Notes: generated by a model from the letters alone, not told the origin. DNA of 64,000 bases from an uncultured Bacilli bacterium (GCA_934149465.1 CAKPEZ010000002.1:1-64000); one strand, 5' to 3'; counted from the first letter of the stretch, positions 34,890-43,776 are shown. Numbers and translations: made by a program.

Positions 34890-34912
34890 GCCTTATAATA
34901 AAGGCTTTTTTA
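34888..34912 (+). terminator. Terminator after miaB-ymcA
   Basis: AAGCCTT and AAGGCTT with a 6 nt loop and a T-run. Confidence 0.85.
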
Positions 34913-34928
34913 ATAGGAGTAACCATTA

Positions 34929-34979
34929 TGAAGGAAATAGAAATGTATTTAAAAAAGCATAATATTCATATTGATTAAT
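34929..34979 (+). CDS. Short ORF before cotE (leader peptide or remnant)
   Basis: A 16-codon ORF, MKEIEMYLKKHNIHID, behind AGGAGTAACC. The next 60 nt contain a hairpin and fragments that look like coding remains. It may be the stub of a broken gene or a leader peptide; nothing decides between them. Confidence 0.3.
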
Positions 34980-34987
34980 AAAACTAA

Positions 34988-35044
34988 TCACTCTAAATAA
35001 AAAAGATGGTACTTTTTTACCTAATATATCATAAATTAGAGTGA
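34988..35044 (+). promoter_or_regulatory. Inverted repeat covering the cotE ribosome binding site
   Basis: TCACTCTAA (34988-34996) pairs with TTAGAGTGA (35036-35044), whose end runs into the GAGGGGTGAT ribosome binding site of cotE. An inner AAAAAAG/CTTTTTT hairpin lies between. The structure could hide the start or act as a terminator; this is untested. Confidence 0.35.
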
Positions 35045-35056
35045 GGGGTGATTAAC

Positions 35057-35596
35057 TTGTCAACATTTAAGGAAATAGTAACTAAAATGGTTGTTGGTAA
35101 GGGGAAAAAATATTATAAAAACACATATACTCTTACACCAGAGATACCACCTACAACAGTATTAGGATGCTGGGTTATTAATCATAAATTTAATGGAAGA
35201 GAAGAAAACGGTAAAATAATTATTGATGGTTCTTTTGATGTTAATATTTGGTATTCATATGAAAATAACACTAAGACTACTGTAGTAACTAAAGAAATTA
35301 CTTATAGTGAAGCAGTTAGTGTTAATCAAAGAGAAACAACAGATACTAATAAGAAAGATATTATCGTAAGAAGTTTAAATCAACCTACTTGTACTAATAC
35401 CGTTATTAAAGATGGTAATATAGAATATACTATTGAGAAAGAACTTGGTATAGAAATAGTAGGTGATAGCAAAGTAAAGATTGCTATTGAAGATGATGAA
35501 GAACCTTGGGATGTTATTTCTGATGAAGAATATACTAAACAAGTAGATGAAGATATTACTAATAATGTAAAAGAAGATTTTATCAATAAAGAGTAA
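35057..35596 (+). CDS. cotE: Spore outer coat morphogenetic protein CotE
   Basis: 179 residues from a TTG at 35057, placed 7 nt after GAGGGGTGAT. This start gives MSTFKEIVTKMVVGKGKK, aligning with Bacillus CotE (MSEYREIITKAVVAKGRK). Further matching segments are ILGCWVINHKF (CotE: ILGCWIINHKY), FDVNIWYSYENNTKTTVV and LNQPTC, and the acidic C-terminal tail is also typical. CotE forms a layer around the forespore and recruits outer coat proteins. The location after miaB and ymcA is the Bacillus order, so orthology is strong. Expression should depend on sporulation sigma factors; no such promoter is obvious. Confidence 0.92.
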   Translation: MSTFKEIVTKMVVGKGKKYYKNTYTLTPEIPPTTVLGCWVINHKFNGREENGKIIIDGSFDVNIWYSYENNTKTTVVTKEITYSEAVSVNQRETTDTNKKDIIVRSLNQPTCTNTVIKDGNIEYTIEKELGIEIVGDSKVKIAIEDDEEPWDVISDEEYTKQVDEDITNNVKEDFINKE

Positions 35597-35622
35597 AACT
35601 TCTTTTTTTTATATAAAACTAA

Positions 35623-35650
35623 TTGACATCTTATAGAAAAGTACTATATA
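35623..35650 (+). promoter_or_regulatory. Promoter of lipoprotein gene at 35672
   Basis: TTGACA (35623-35628), then TATATA at 16 nt or TATACT at 18 nt. Confidence 0.65.
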
Positions 35651-35671
35651 CTAAGTAGTAAGGTGATAAGA

Positions 35672-36142
35672 TTGAAAAGAGTATTAATAGTATTATCTAT
35701 GATCTTTATCTTAATAGGTTGTAGCAATCAAGAAGAACAAAAAAAAGAAGTATATACTGATATAAAAAAAGAATTACTAAATAAAGAAAAATTTACTGAT
35801 ATCAATGATATTCCTTTTAATATAACAACTAATGTAAAAAGAACATCTTTAGAACAAATAAAATACGAAGTATTAATAGATACTCCTAGTATAGAGATGA
35901 AGAATATCAAAGTATTAGTACTTCATAATTACCAAACTACAGAGATTTTTCCTAGTATTGGTATCTTTGAAGATGCTCCATCTTTAGAAGTAGGTACTGA
36001 TAAAAATGTTAAAGTAGAAGGATATATAGATACTAGTTATGATATTATAGATTTAAATCTTATTATTAAAATATATGTAGAATATACAGATCAAGATAAT
36101 ATTATTCATCACGTATATTATCAATCGACAAAATATGAATAA
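35672..36142 (+). CDS. Small lipoprotein of unknown function
   Basis: 156 residues from a TTG at 35672, spaced correctly behind AAGGTGAT; a GTG at 35663 overlaps that ribosome binding site. Signal peptide with lipobox ending LIGC (Cys17), then one beta-rich domain without a recognised family. The SIEMKNIKVLVLHNY and VGTDKNVKVEGYID strands suggest an immunoglobulin-like fold similar to other small lipoproteins of Bacillota. It lies between cotE and cse60. Confidence 0.65.
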   Translation: MKRVLIVLSMIFILIGCSNQEEQKKEVYTDIKKELLNKEKFTDINDIPFNITTNVKRTSLEQIKYEVLIDTPSIEMKNIKVLVLHNYQTTEIFPSIGIFEDAPSLEVGTDKNVKVEGYIDTSYDIIDLNLIIKIYVEYTDQDNIIHHVYYQSTKYE

Positions 36143-36173
36143 ATAAAAAGATATATTATTACTAGGTGATAAT

Positions 36174-36353
36174 ATGAAAGTTAAAGTATTTGATGAATCT
36201 CATGAGAAAGACTTAGAAAACGCGATTAATGAATTTATAACAGAAGAAATTGATGTAATAGATATTAAGTATAGCGTTTCTATTGGGATCTTTTCTGAAG
36301 AACAAATATATTGCTTTAGTGCTCTTATTATGTATAATAAAGTAAATAGCTAG
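36174..36353 (+). CDS. Sporulation protein Cse60 family
   Basis: A 59-residue protein behind AGGTGATAAT: MKVKVFDESHEKDLENAINE ... IDVIDIKYSVSIG ... EEQIYCFSALIMY. This matches the small Cse60 family, known in Bacillus as a sigma-E-dependent sporulation gene of unknown function. Length and the DIKYS and YCFSA segments fit. Together with CotE it indicates a sporulation programme, present or recently lost. Confidence 0.75.
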   Translation: MKVKVFDESHEKDLENAINEFITEEIDVIDIKYSVSIGIFSEEQIYCFSALIMYNKVNS

Positions 36354-36379
36354 TGCTTTTTAAAGTACTAGCTTTTTCT
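36346..36379 (+). terminator. Terminator after cse60
   Basis: TAGCTAGT and ACTAGCT stem with a T-run. The cse60 stop codon lies in the first arm. Confidence 0.85.
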
Positions 36380-36422
36380 ATATAAAAAGTGTATATAATA
36401 AATTATATTATATACACTAAAT

Positions 36423-37754
36423 TTACTGATTAAAATTTTGATTATTCACATTTTGAGAAGCATTATTATTTTGAGGAACAGCTTTTTCTCTTATTTCATT
36501 AATAGCGTTTTGCTGATGCTGAGAGATAACTCCCTTTAATGCTCCAGATCTATCATTCTTTTCATCATCTAACTCAATTAATTTTAATATTTCTTCAAAA
36601 GTAGTAAAGCCCGCTATTGCTTTATAGATACCATCTTGCATTAAAGTTATAACGTCAGAGTTATATACTAATTCTCTTAAATCTTCTTTTCGCATACCAT
36701 CAGCAATAGCATCTCTTATTTCTTGATTAATTAATAATACTTCTTGAATAGCAATTCTTCCTCTATAACCATGATTACATTCAGGACAACCAACAGCTTC
36801 ATATGTTTCTAAGATTTCTCTTCCTATAAAAGCAGAACATAATCCTCTTTCAGCATTGGTAGTAGGTCTTTTTCTTTTACATTTATCACATAATTTTCTA
36901 GCTAATCTTTGAGAAATAATACCAGTTAAAGCACTTGATAATAAGTATCTTTCAACATCCATATCTAATAGACGTTCAATAGTATTTAAAGAGTTATTAG
37001 TATGGACAGTAGATAAAACTAAGTGACCAGTAATAGAGGCACGTACAGCAATTCTTGCAGTCTCACTATCACGAATTTCTCCGATCATAATAATATTTGG
37101 GTCTTGACGTAAGATACTTCTAAGAACAGTAGCAAAGTCTAGGCCAATATCACTATTAACTTGAACTTGGTTAACTCCTTCAATTTCCATTTCAACAGGG
37201 TCTTCTACAGTAATTATATTAGTTCCTTCAGTATTTAATCTTTGTAAAAAAGCATAAACTGTAGTTGATTTACCACTACCAGTAGCACCTGTTACTAAGA
37301 TAATACCATTAGGAGTTGCCAGCATCTTTAATATTTTTTCGTAATTTTTTTCATTAAAATATAAATATTCAATTCCTCTTAAACTTCTAGAATAATCTAG
37401 AATACGAATAACTATTTTCTCTCCATATTTAGTAGGAAGAGAAGAAACACGCATATCTAAGTCTAATCCTCTTAAAATAGTTTTAATGGCACCATCTTGA
37501 GGTAATCTTGTCTCAGTAATATTCATTCCAGATATTAACTTAATTCTAGTAAGAATAGTTTTCTTATGATCATTTGGAACAAGAGAATAATTTTCTAGAA
37601 TTCCATCAATTCTTATTCTTATTTTTACTCCATTTTCATTAGGATCAAAATGAATATCAGATGCTCCTAATTTAACAGCATGAACTATAATTTCATCAAC
37701 AATATCAGCAATAGGCATCTTGTTAAAGTCAAAAGTTCTTAACACTTTTATCAC
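36423..37754 (-). CDS. Type IV pilus / competence assembly ATPase (PilB/GspE family)
   Basis: A 443-residue hexameric ATPase driving extension of type IV pili or competence pseudopili. Visible: the N2-type domain (ASDIHFDP), Walker A GATGSGKST, Asp box VEDPVE, Walker B IIMIGEIRDSETA, His box GHLVLSTVHTN, and a zinc site formed by CDKC and CPEC. The C-terminal tail is Gln/Asn-rich. It lacks the long N1 domain of Gram-negative PilB, like ComGA. It is divergent from two pseudopilin genes across an 88 nt AT-rich palindromic intergenic region, which should hold promoters for both sides. PilC, PilD and PilT are not in the window. Confidence 0.92.
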   Translation of the reverse strand: MIKVLRTFDFNKMPIADIVDEIIVHAVKLGASDIHFDPNENGVKIRIRIDGILENYSLVPNDHKKTILTRIKLISGMNITETRLPQDGAIKTILRGLDLDMRVSSLPTKYGEKIVIRILDYSRSLRGIEYLYFNEKNYEKILKMLATPNGIILVTGATGSGKSTTVYAFLQRLNTEGTNIITVEDPVEMEIEGVNQVQVNSDIGLDFATVLRSILRQDPNIIMIGEIRDSETARIAVRASITGHLVLSTVHTNNSLNTIERLLDMDVERYLLSSALTGIISQRLARKLCDKCKRKRPTTNAERGLCSAFIGREILETYEAVGCPECNHGYRGRIAIQEVLLINQEIRDAIADGMRKEDLRELVYNSDVITLMQDGIYKAIAGFTTFEEILKLIELDDEKNDRSGALKGVISQHQQNAINEIREKAVPQNNNASQNVNNQNFNQ

Positions 37755-37842
37755 GTTCTTTCTATTCTTTTTTTATTATCTACTAGATTTTACTATAATA
37801 ATATTATATAATATTATATAGATAATATCAAGAGGTGATTTT
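37755..37842. promoter_or_regulatory. Divergent promoter region between pilB and pseudopilin genes
   Basis: It contains an AT palindrome with TATAAT boxes readable on both strands (around 37800-37815) and AGAGGTGAT for the right-hand gene. No clear -35 boxes are seen. Confidence 0.4.
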
Positions 37843-38334
37843 ATGAAGAAGCATCAAAAAGGTTTCATGCTAGCAGAAGTAATTGTTGTATCAACAATCG
37901 TAATTACTGTCTTAACAAGCTTGTATATTTCTTTTAATAAATTATATTCTAACTATAAAGTTAGATTTAAATATTATGATGCAAATGGTTTATATGCTGC
38001 CTCTAAAATAAGTAATTTTTATATTGATGAATTTCTTTTTAGTAATTATTTAAATGATCTTGAAAATAATGATATTACTGATATTTCTTGTAATAATAGT
38101 AGAAGTGATTATAACTATTGTAAGAAAATTTTTGATACTTATAACGTTATTAAAATGTATTTAGTAAAATACGATTTAACTGGGAAAAACTTCAGTAATG
38201 AGTTAATTAATGATTATGTTAGCTATCTTACTAGCAGTGATAATTGGGAAAAAGATTTATATAATTATAGAATAATAGTAGTAATGAGAAATGAACTAGG
38301 AGAAGAAAGCTTTGCTAATTTAAAGATGAGGTGA
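37843..38334 (+). CDS. Type IV pseudopilin
   Basis: 163 residues with a prepilin leader: basic MKKHQKG, cleavage before F, then FMLAEVIVVSTIVITVLTSL with Glu at +5. The remaining domain is short, with cysteines in ISCNNS and NYCKKIF that may bond. It should be processed by a prepilin peptidase and assembled by the PilB ATPase encoded divergently. It overlaps the next pseudopilin's upstream region. Confidence 0.8.
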   Translation: MKKHQKGFMLAEVIVVSTIVITVLTSLYISFNKLYSNYKVRFKYYDANGLYAASKISNFYIDEFLFSNYLNDLENNDITDISCNNSRSDYNYCKKIFDTYNVIKMYLVKYDLTGKNFSNELINDYVSYLTSSDNWEKDLYNYRIIVVMRNELGEESFANLKMR

Positions 38335-38339
38335 GTAAC

Positions 38340-38921
38340 ATGAACCGAAAAGGCTATTTAATGGTAGAAGTCGTAGTAGCGACCGTAATTGCAGTTTCTA
38401 TTTCTTTCTTTCTTATTAATATAGTTATGAATATTATGAGTAAAACTGATGATATTACTGAAGAATTAAAATATATGACAGTAAATACTTCAATATCTAA
38501 AGTGTTAGAAGAAGATTTAAGTCACTTTCAAATAAGTGAATTATCTTTTAATTCTTCTTCTAAAGAAGTATATTTTACTTATAATTTTTGTCCTGAAAAT
38601 GAAGAAAAGCTTTGTGAAAATATAAGAAAGAAAATTTTAATTACTAAAGAAAATAATAAGACTTACTTTAAATATGGAAGTATAAAAGAAGATAATTCTT
38701 TTGATACTGATGATACATCTTATTATGTAAGAGAAATTCCTAAAGAACTAACTTTAGATGAAATAATCTTTTCTGATAATAAAGATCTATATCCAAACGC
38801 TAATATATATGATTCTATCTTAGTAATGACTATTCCAATGCGAAATATCTTTGAAAATAAGAATTATGATATTAAGGTTGCAATTGGTTATAGTAAAGAT
38901 AAGATTAACTTAAATTTATAA
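38340..38921 (+). CDS. Second type IV pseudopilin
   Basis: 193 residues from the ATG at 38340 behind GAGGTGA; that ribosome binding site overlaps the stop of the previous gene. Prepilin leader MNRKG, then YLMVEVVVATVIAVSISFF with Glu at +5. The body has a CPENEEKLC pair. This resembles the minor pseudopilins of com/pilus operons that prime assembly. Confidence 0.78.
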   Translation: MNRKGYLMVEVVVATVIAVSISFFLINIVMNIMSKTDDITEELKYMTVNTSISKVLEEDLSHFQISELSFNSSSKEVYFTYNFCPENEEKLCENIRKKILITKENNKTYFKYGSIKEDNSFDTDDTSYYVREIPKELTLDEIIFSDNKDLYPNANIYDSILVMTIPMRNIFENKNYDIKVAIGYSKDKINLNL

Positions 38922-38982
38922 GAAAGACATAATTCGACAAGATATTTTACTTATATAATGTAAGATATACTTGGTGATTAAA

Positions 38983-39444
38983 ATGAAAATTCAAATAAAG
39001 AAAATACTACTTCCTCTTTTATTTTCAATAATAATTGGCTCTATTAGTGGAAGTATTGTTTACTGTGTATATCATGAAAAAGTAAATAATGAATTAACTA
39101 AGAACAAAGTATATCTTTTAGAATATGGAGATTATGATAATATTGATAATCTTAATATGGATAAATATTCAAGTAAATATATTTATTTCTTAGATGAAAA
39201 TAATTATAAAAAAGTACTTGGTATTACTAAAAATAAAGATAATATTAAGAAAATAAAAAGTATTTATGATGAAGATCTTCTTACTAATACTTATTACTTA
39301 GATAATGAGGCAATAAATAACAAAATAAAAAATTATGATAGAATGCTAAAGGATGCTACTAATAAAGAAGATATTGAAAAAATCGTTGATTTAACTTTAG
39401 AATTATATAATAATAATGAAGATAATACCTTAGTGAAAAGATAG
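38983..39444 (+). CDS. Membrane-anchored protein, possible SPOR-like domain
   Basis: 153 residues from the ATG at 38983 behind TTGGTGATT; an in-frame TTG at 38971 is less likely. One N-terminal helix (about 7-27), then a small domain with VYLLEYGDYDNIDN, YIYFLDENNYKKVLGIT and a C-terminal helix. The strand-helix-strand pattern recalls SPOR domains, which bind peptidoglycan lacking stem peptides, but the match is weak. It follows the pseudopilin genes. Confidence 0.45.
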   Translation: MKIQIKKILLPLLFSIIIGSISGSIVYCVYHEKVNNELTKNKVYLLEYGDYDNIDNLNMDKYSSKYIYFLDENNYKKVLGITKNKDNIKKIKSIYDEDLLTNTYYLDNEAINNKIKNYDRMLKDATNKEDIEKIVDLTLELYNNNEDNTLVKR

Positions 39445-39461
39445 AATATATCTTTTTTTTT
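39436..39461 (+). terminator. Terminator of pseudopilin unit
   Basis: AAAAGATA and TATCTTTT with a 5 nt loop and a long T-run. The stop codon lies at the stem. Confidence 0.8.
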
Positions 39462-39513
39462 ATGACTTAGTATGCTATAATAACTATAAGATAAGAATAA
39501 TAGGTGATTGGAT

Positions 39514-41889
39514 ATGGCTAGTTTAGCAACTTATTTTATTAAAAATAAAGAAGATTTAGTAACAAATAAAAGCATGGTAGTAATGGGAAAACATTATCGC
39601 TTTAGCATTCTAACCGAAAGACTTATTAGACTTGAATATAGTGAAGAAGGCTATTTTGAAGATAGAGCAAGTTCTTTAGTTATATTTCGTAATTTTTCTA
39701 AGCCATTATTTAACTTAGAAGAAAATAATACTTTTCTTAGAATTACTACTAAATATTTTACTTTAGAATATTATAAAGAGAAACCTTTTACTGGTGGAAA
39801 ACTTAATAAAGGAAGCCTTAGGGTAATTTTAAATAATACTAAAAAATACTGGTATTATAATCATCCAGAAGTTCGTAATTTTGGGGGGACTAATATCTCT
39901 TTAGATGACTATCAAAAAAATGATAAACTTACTAATGGTCTTTATTCTACTGATGGATTTGTTACTATTGATGATTCTAAAACATTAGTACTTGATAATG
40001 ATCATTATATAAAAAGAAACCATCCTAATAACATAGATTTATATTTATTTATGTACTTAAAAGATTTTGGCTTATGTTTAAGAGACTATTTTAAATTAAC
40101 TGGATTTCCAACAATGATTCCAAGATATTCTTTAGGATGTTGGTGGTATAAAAATGATAAATATTCTATGGAAGATGTAAAAGAAGTAGTAAGAAATTTT
40201 TCTTCTTTAAATATACCTCTTTCGGTAATTCTACTTGGAAATAAATGGAGTGACGTAGCATCCAATTATTCTTTTGATCAAACTTTGTTTCCAGATATTC
40301 CACATTTAATTAAATTTCTTCATGATCGAGATATTAAACTTGCTCTTAGTGTTGATCCTAGTAAAGGTCTTACTTCTAAAGATGAAAGAATAAGTGAAGT
40401 AAGAAAGATTTTAAATATTGATAATAACAAGAAAATAGAATTATTACCATTTAATGATATATTATTAGGAATATACTTTAAATTATATATTAGACCTCTA
40501 GAAGATAAAGGAATAGACTTATTTTATATAGATTATTATAATAAAAAAGATCTTACTTCATTATGGACTTTGCAACAATATCACTTTGCTAATAGTGGAA
40601 GAGGCGAAAATAAAAGAGGACTTATTTTAAGTCGTAATTCCCTAATCGCACCACATAGATATCCAGTTTTATTTAGTGGAAAAACAAAAGTTGATTGGGA
40701 AACTTTAAACTTTTTACCATTTTATAATTCTTCTTCTTCTAATATTGGAGTTAGTTGGTGGGCTCATCCAATAGGAGGATATTATGGGGGAATAGAAGAT
40801 GAGGAGTTATACTTAAGATATGTTGAATTTGGTACATTTAGTCCCATCTTTATTCTTTCAGCAGATGCTGGTAAATACTATAAAAGAGCTCCTTGGCAGT
40901 GGAATACTAAAATATCTAAAATAGTATCATCTTATATGCTTCTTCGCTTAAGATTAATTCCCTATCTATATTCAGAAGGATATATTTATCATAAAACAGG
41001 ATCTCCACTTATTAAGCCTTTATATTATACATATCCTCTTATCTATGATGAACCATCTAGTAGAAATGAATACTTACTAGGAAGTGAAATGCTAGTAATT
41101 CCAATTACTAAAAAGAAAGACTTAGTAATGGATAGAGCAGTCTTAAAACTATTTATCCCAAAAGGAACTTGGTATGACTTTAATACCGGAAAGAAATTCC
41201 CTGGTAATAATTATTATATTGGATTTTATCGTGATGAAGATTATCCTGTTTTTGTAAAAGCAGGTGCTATAATACCACTTTCTAATGATGAAGGAACAAA
41301 TGTCCCTGTTAACCTAGAATTACAAATATTTCCAGGTCAAAGTAATACTTACCGTTTCTATGAAGATGATGGATATTCTAATTTATATAAAGAAGGATAT
41401 TACTTATTAACTTCAATTGAATATATCTATAGAGATAATAACTACTCTCTAATAATAAGACCATTAGAAGGAAAGACTAACATAATACCAGAATATCGTA
41501 ATTATAAGATTCGCTTTCGTAATACTAAAACTCCAGATAATATAGTTACTTATGAAAATAGCTTAATAATTCATCAAAAATCTTATCCAGAAAAAAATGA
41601 TTATATTATCGAAGTATCTAACGTAAAAACTATAAGTACAATTACAATAAATCTAAGTGGAAATGAAATGCTTTTAGATTCATCTAGAGTAATAAATGAA
41701 GAAATAAGTCAAATCTTATCTGATGTTGAAATAGAAACTAGTTTAAAAGAAAAACTAGATGAAATCTTATTTAGTGATATGGAAGTAAAGAAAAAAAGAA
41801 TTGAAGTAAGAAAATTAAAACATCATGGATTAGAAACTAAATATATAAAGATGTTCTTAAAATTACTTGAATATATTAATGAAATATAA
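39514..41889 (+). CDS. Glycoside hydrolase family 31 relative with altered acid/base site
   Basis: 791 residues from the ATG at 39514 behind TAGGTGAT. N-terminal beta-sandwich (about 20-185), a (beta/alpha)8 barrel (about 190-530), C-terminal beta domains (FIPKGTWYDF; FPGQSNTYRFYEDDG) and a helical tail (about 725-791). The nucleophile strand DLFYIDYYN keeps an Asp. The acid/base motif, normally SGDT...W, reads FSGKTKVDW, and WSHDIGG reads WWAHPIGG. The expected acid/base Asp is thus Lys, so it may be a non-hydrolytic or altered enzyme. There is no signal peptide, so it is cytosolic. It sits next to an amidoligase gene 12 nt downstream. Confidence 0.75.
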   Translation: MASLATYFIKNKEDLVTNKSMVVMGKHYRFSILTERLIRLEYSEEGYFEDRASSLVIFRNFSKPLFNLEENNTFLRITTKYFTLEYYKEKPFTGGKLNKGSLRVILNNTKKYWYYNHPEVRNFGGTNISLDDYQKNDKLTNGLYSTDGFVTIDDSKTLVLDNDHYIKRNHPNNIDLYLFMYLKDFGLCLRDYFKLTGFPTMIPRYSLGCWWYKNDKYSMEDVKEVVRNFSSLNIPLSVILLGNKWSDVASNYSFDQTLFPDIPHLIKFLHDRDIKLALSVDPSKGLTSKDERISEVRKILNIDNNKKIELLPFNDILLGIYFKLYIRPLEDKGIDLFYIDYYNKKDLTSLWTLQQYHFANSGRGENKRGLILSRNSLIAPHRYPVLFSGKTKVDWETLNFLPFYNSSSSNIGVSWWAHPIGGYYGGIEDEELYLRYVEFGTFSPIFILSADAGKYYKRAPWQWNTKISKIVSSYMLLRLRLIPYLYSEGYIYHKTGSPLIKPLYYTYPLIYDEPSSRNEYLLGSEMLVIPITKKKDLVMDRAVLKLFIPKGTWYDFNTGKKFPGNNYYIGFYRDEDYPVFVKAGAIIPLSNDEGTNVPVNLELQIFPGQSNTYRFYEDDGYSNLYKEGYYLLTSIEYIYRDNNYSLIIRPLEGKTNIIPEYRNYKIRFRNTKTPDNIVTYENSLIIHQKSYPEKNDYIIEVSNVKTISTITINLSGNEMLLDSSRVINEEISQILSDVEIETSLKEKLDEILFSDMEVKKKRIEVRKLKHHGLETKYIKMFLKLLEYINEI

Positions 41890-41901
41890 GGGGGAATATC
41901 A

Positions 41902-43701
41902 ATGAATGAAAAAATACTTTTTTGGCGAAATTTCTTTAAAACAGATCAAATAGAAGAGTTAGATTATCCTAAAAAGATCGATCTTATTAATTATCTATTT
42001 CAAAATATAGATAATCCAAGATTAGAAAGTGTTACTTACAATTATTCTAAAGAAGAAATACTTTCTAAAGCTTTAGATATATTTAAGAAGGAAGAAAGAC
42101 ACATTCTTCCTTTTGAAGCTAACTTACTAGATAATTTAATTCCTTATCTAATAGATTCTTCTTATTCTGATAAAGAACTAATAACTATTATAAGTAAAGT
42201 AAATGATTATAATATTAAAGCTTTTTTAATTACTAAAATAAAAGATGATCTAATAAAAGAAGAATATCTAAAACAAGTTAGTGGAAAATATAATAAAATT
42301 ACAATCATTACTTCTTTTAATGATGATTCTCTAAAAGTAAAATATTTAAATCAAGATACTGAAGAAGCTTTAAAAGAAAAGATTATTTTAAGTCTTAAGG
42401 ATGATTCTTTAAAATTAAAATATCTTAATTTATTAAGCTATTCTTCTTATCAAATTAGTATTATCAGTAGTTTAGAAGATGACTTATTAAAACTTCCTTT
42501 CTTAGAAAGAAAAGACTTTAATCAAAATGAAAAATTCTTTATTATCTCTTCATTTAAAGATGATAACTTATTACTTAAGTATATACCTTTAATGGAGGGA
42601 ACTTCTAAAAAAGTAAGACTTGCTTTAAGATTAAATAATGATCAAAATAAAAAAGAAGCTTTAAAATACTTTCGAAACGAAAAAGATAGAATAGAAATTA
42701 TTGATTCAATAGAAGATTTTCATTTAAGAAATAGCTTATTTCCTGATTATCTAAAAATAAAAGATTTACCTTTCTTAGAAGGAAGGATCTTAACTAAAAA
42801 TGATATTCCATCATTTAAAGAAAATATGCTTCCTGATATGACTTTTGGAGTAGAACTAGAAGTAAGTGGAAGAGGGGGAAGTAGTTTTATTACCCTAAGA
42901 AAAAATGGTGAACTAAGAGATGGCTGGAGAGCTAAAATAGAAGATAGCGTTGATGGAATGGAAGTAACTTCTCCTATCTTAAAATATACTTATAATGATA
43001 TTAATGAACTTTATAACATGTGTGATTTTCTTAAAAAGAATGACTTTATTACTACCGAAAAATGCGGAGGACACATCCACGTAGGAGCACATACTCTAGA
43101 TACCTTAGCTTCTTTTCAAATGTTTTATTATCTATATCTAAATGTTGAAAAAATACTTTATCTATCTTCTAATGAAATGAGCACCTTGCCAAGAAAAGAC
43201 GTAGTAGAATATGCAAGACCAGTATCTCCCTTAATAAAAAAATCACTTGATAACGGAAGAATAAATCTAAATAATATTCATGATCTAGATACCTTTATCA
43301 AACAAATGCAAGACTTACAAAGATCAGATGATGAACAACCAAGATACCAAGGAATTAACTTAATGAATATTAATAATGGAAAAAATACAATCGAATTTCG
43401 CTTTCCTAATGGATCTTTAGATCCAGAGTTAATTCACTCTAATATTAAACTATTTGGATCACTAATAAAAAAAGCTAAAGAACTTACAACAAGACAAATT
43501 ACTAAAGAAGAAGAAAAAATACTTAATATTCTAGGAAATGATATAGATGAAAGAGAAAAGTTTGAATTATTTCTTAGCTTAATTTTTGAAGATCCTAATG
43601 ATAGACTAGTTTATTTAGATCGCTATATTATAAATAGTTACCTAGATAAAAGAAATAGCCCTTTAGAAAATACTAAGTTCCCTTCAATAAAGCTAAGATA
43701 A
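41902..43701 (+). CDS. Amidoligase-family enzyme with N-terminal helical repeats
   Basis: 599 residues. The N-terminal half (about 85-270) has at least five repeats of about 28 residues built around [SL]x-DD-xLKxxYL (FNDDSLKVKYL, LKDDSLKLKYL, LEDDLLKLPFL, FKDDNLLLKYI), likely a helical solenoid. The C-terminal half is an Amidoligase_2-type COOH-NH2 ligase: MTFGVELEVSG (metal-binding Glu), DSVDGMEVTSPIL, and GGHIHVGAHTL. Such enzymes make isopeptide or amide bonds in peptide modification, storage or cell-wall chemistry. The substrate is unknown. It is co-directional with the GH31 relative, probably in one transcript. Confidence 0.72.
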   Translation: MNEKILFWRNFFKTDQIEELDYPKKIDLINYLFQNIDNPRLESVTYNYSKEEILSKALDIFKKEERHILPFEANLLDNLIPYLIDSSYSDKELITIISKVNDYNIKAFLITKIKDDLIKEEYLKQVSGKYNKITIITSFNDDSLKVKYLNQDTEEALKEKIILSLKDDSLKLKYLNLLSYSSYQISIISSLEDDLLKLPFLERKDFNQNEKFFIISSFKDDNLLLKYIPLMEGTSKKVRLALRLNNDQNKKEALKYFRNEKDRIEIIDSIEDFHLRNSLFPDYLKIKDLPFLEGRILTKNDIPSFKENMLPDMTFGVELEVSGRGGSSFITLRKNGELRDGWRAKIEDSVDGMEVTSPILKYTYNDINELYNMCDFLKKNDFITTEKCGGHIHVGAHTLDTLASFQMFYYLYLNVEKILYLSSNEMSTLPRKDVVEYARPVSPLIKKSLDNGRINLNNIHDLDTFIKQMQDLQRSDDEQPRYQGINLMNINNGKNTIEFRFPNGSLDPELIHSNIKLFGSLIKKAKELTTRQITKEEEKILNILGNDIDEREKFELFLSLIFEDPNDRLVYLDRYIINSYLDKRNSPLENTKFPSIKLR

Positions 43702-43711
43702 AAGGTATTTC

Positions 43712-43740
43712 TTGCTTAATTTAAAAAATAATAGTATAAT
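43712..43740 (+). promoter_or_regulatory. Promoter of RNase J-like gene
   Basis: TTGCTT (43712-43717), a 17 nt spacer and TATAAT (43735-43740). Confidence 0.7.
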
Positions 43741-43776
43741 TAAATAGTTCTAATTCTTAAAGAAAGGAGGAAAAAT

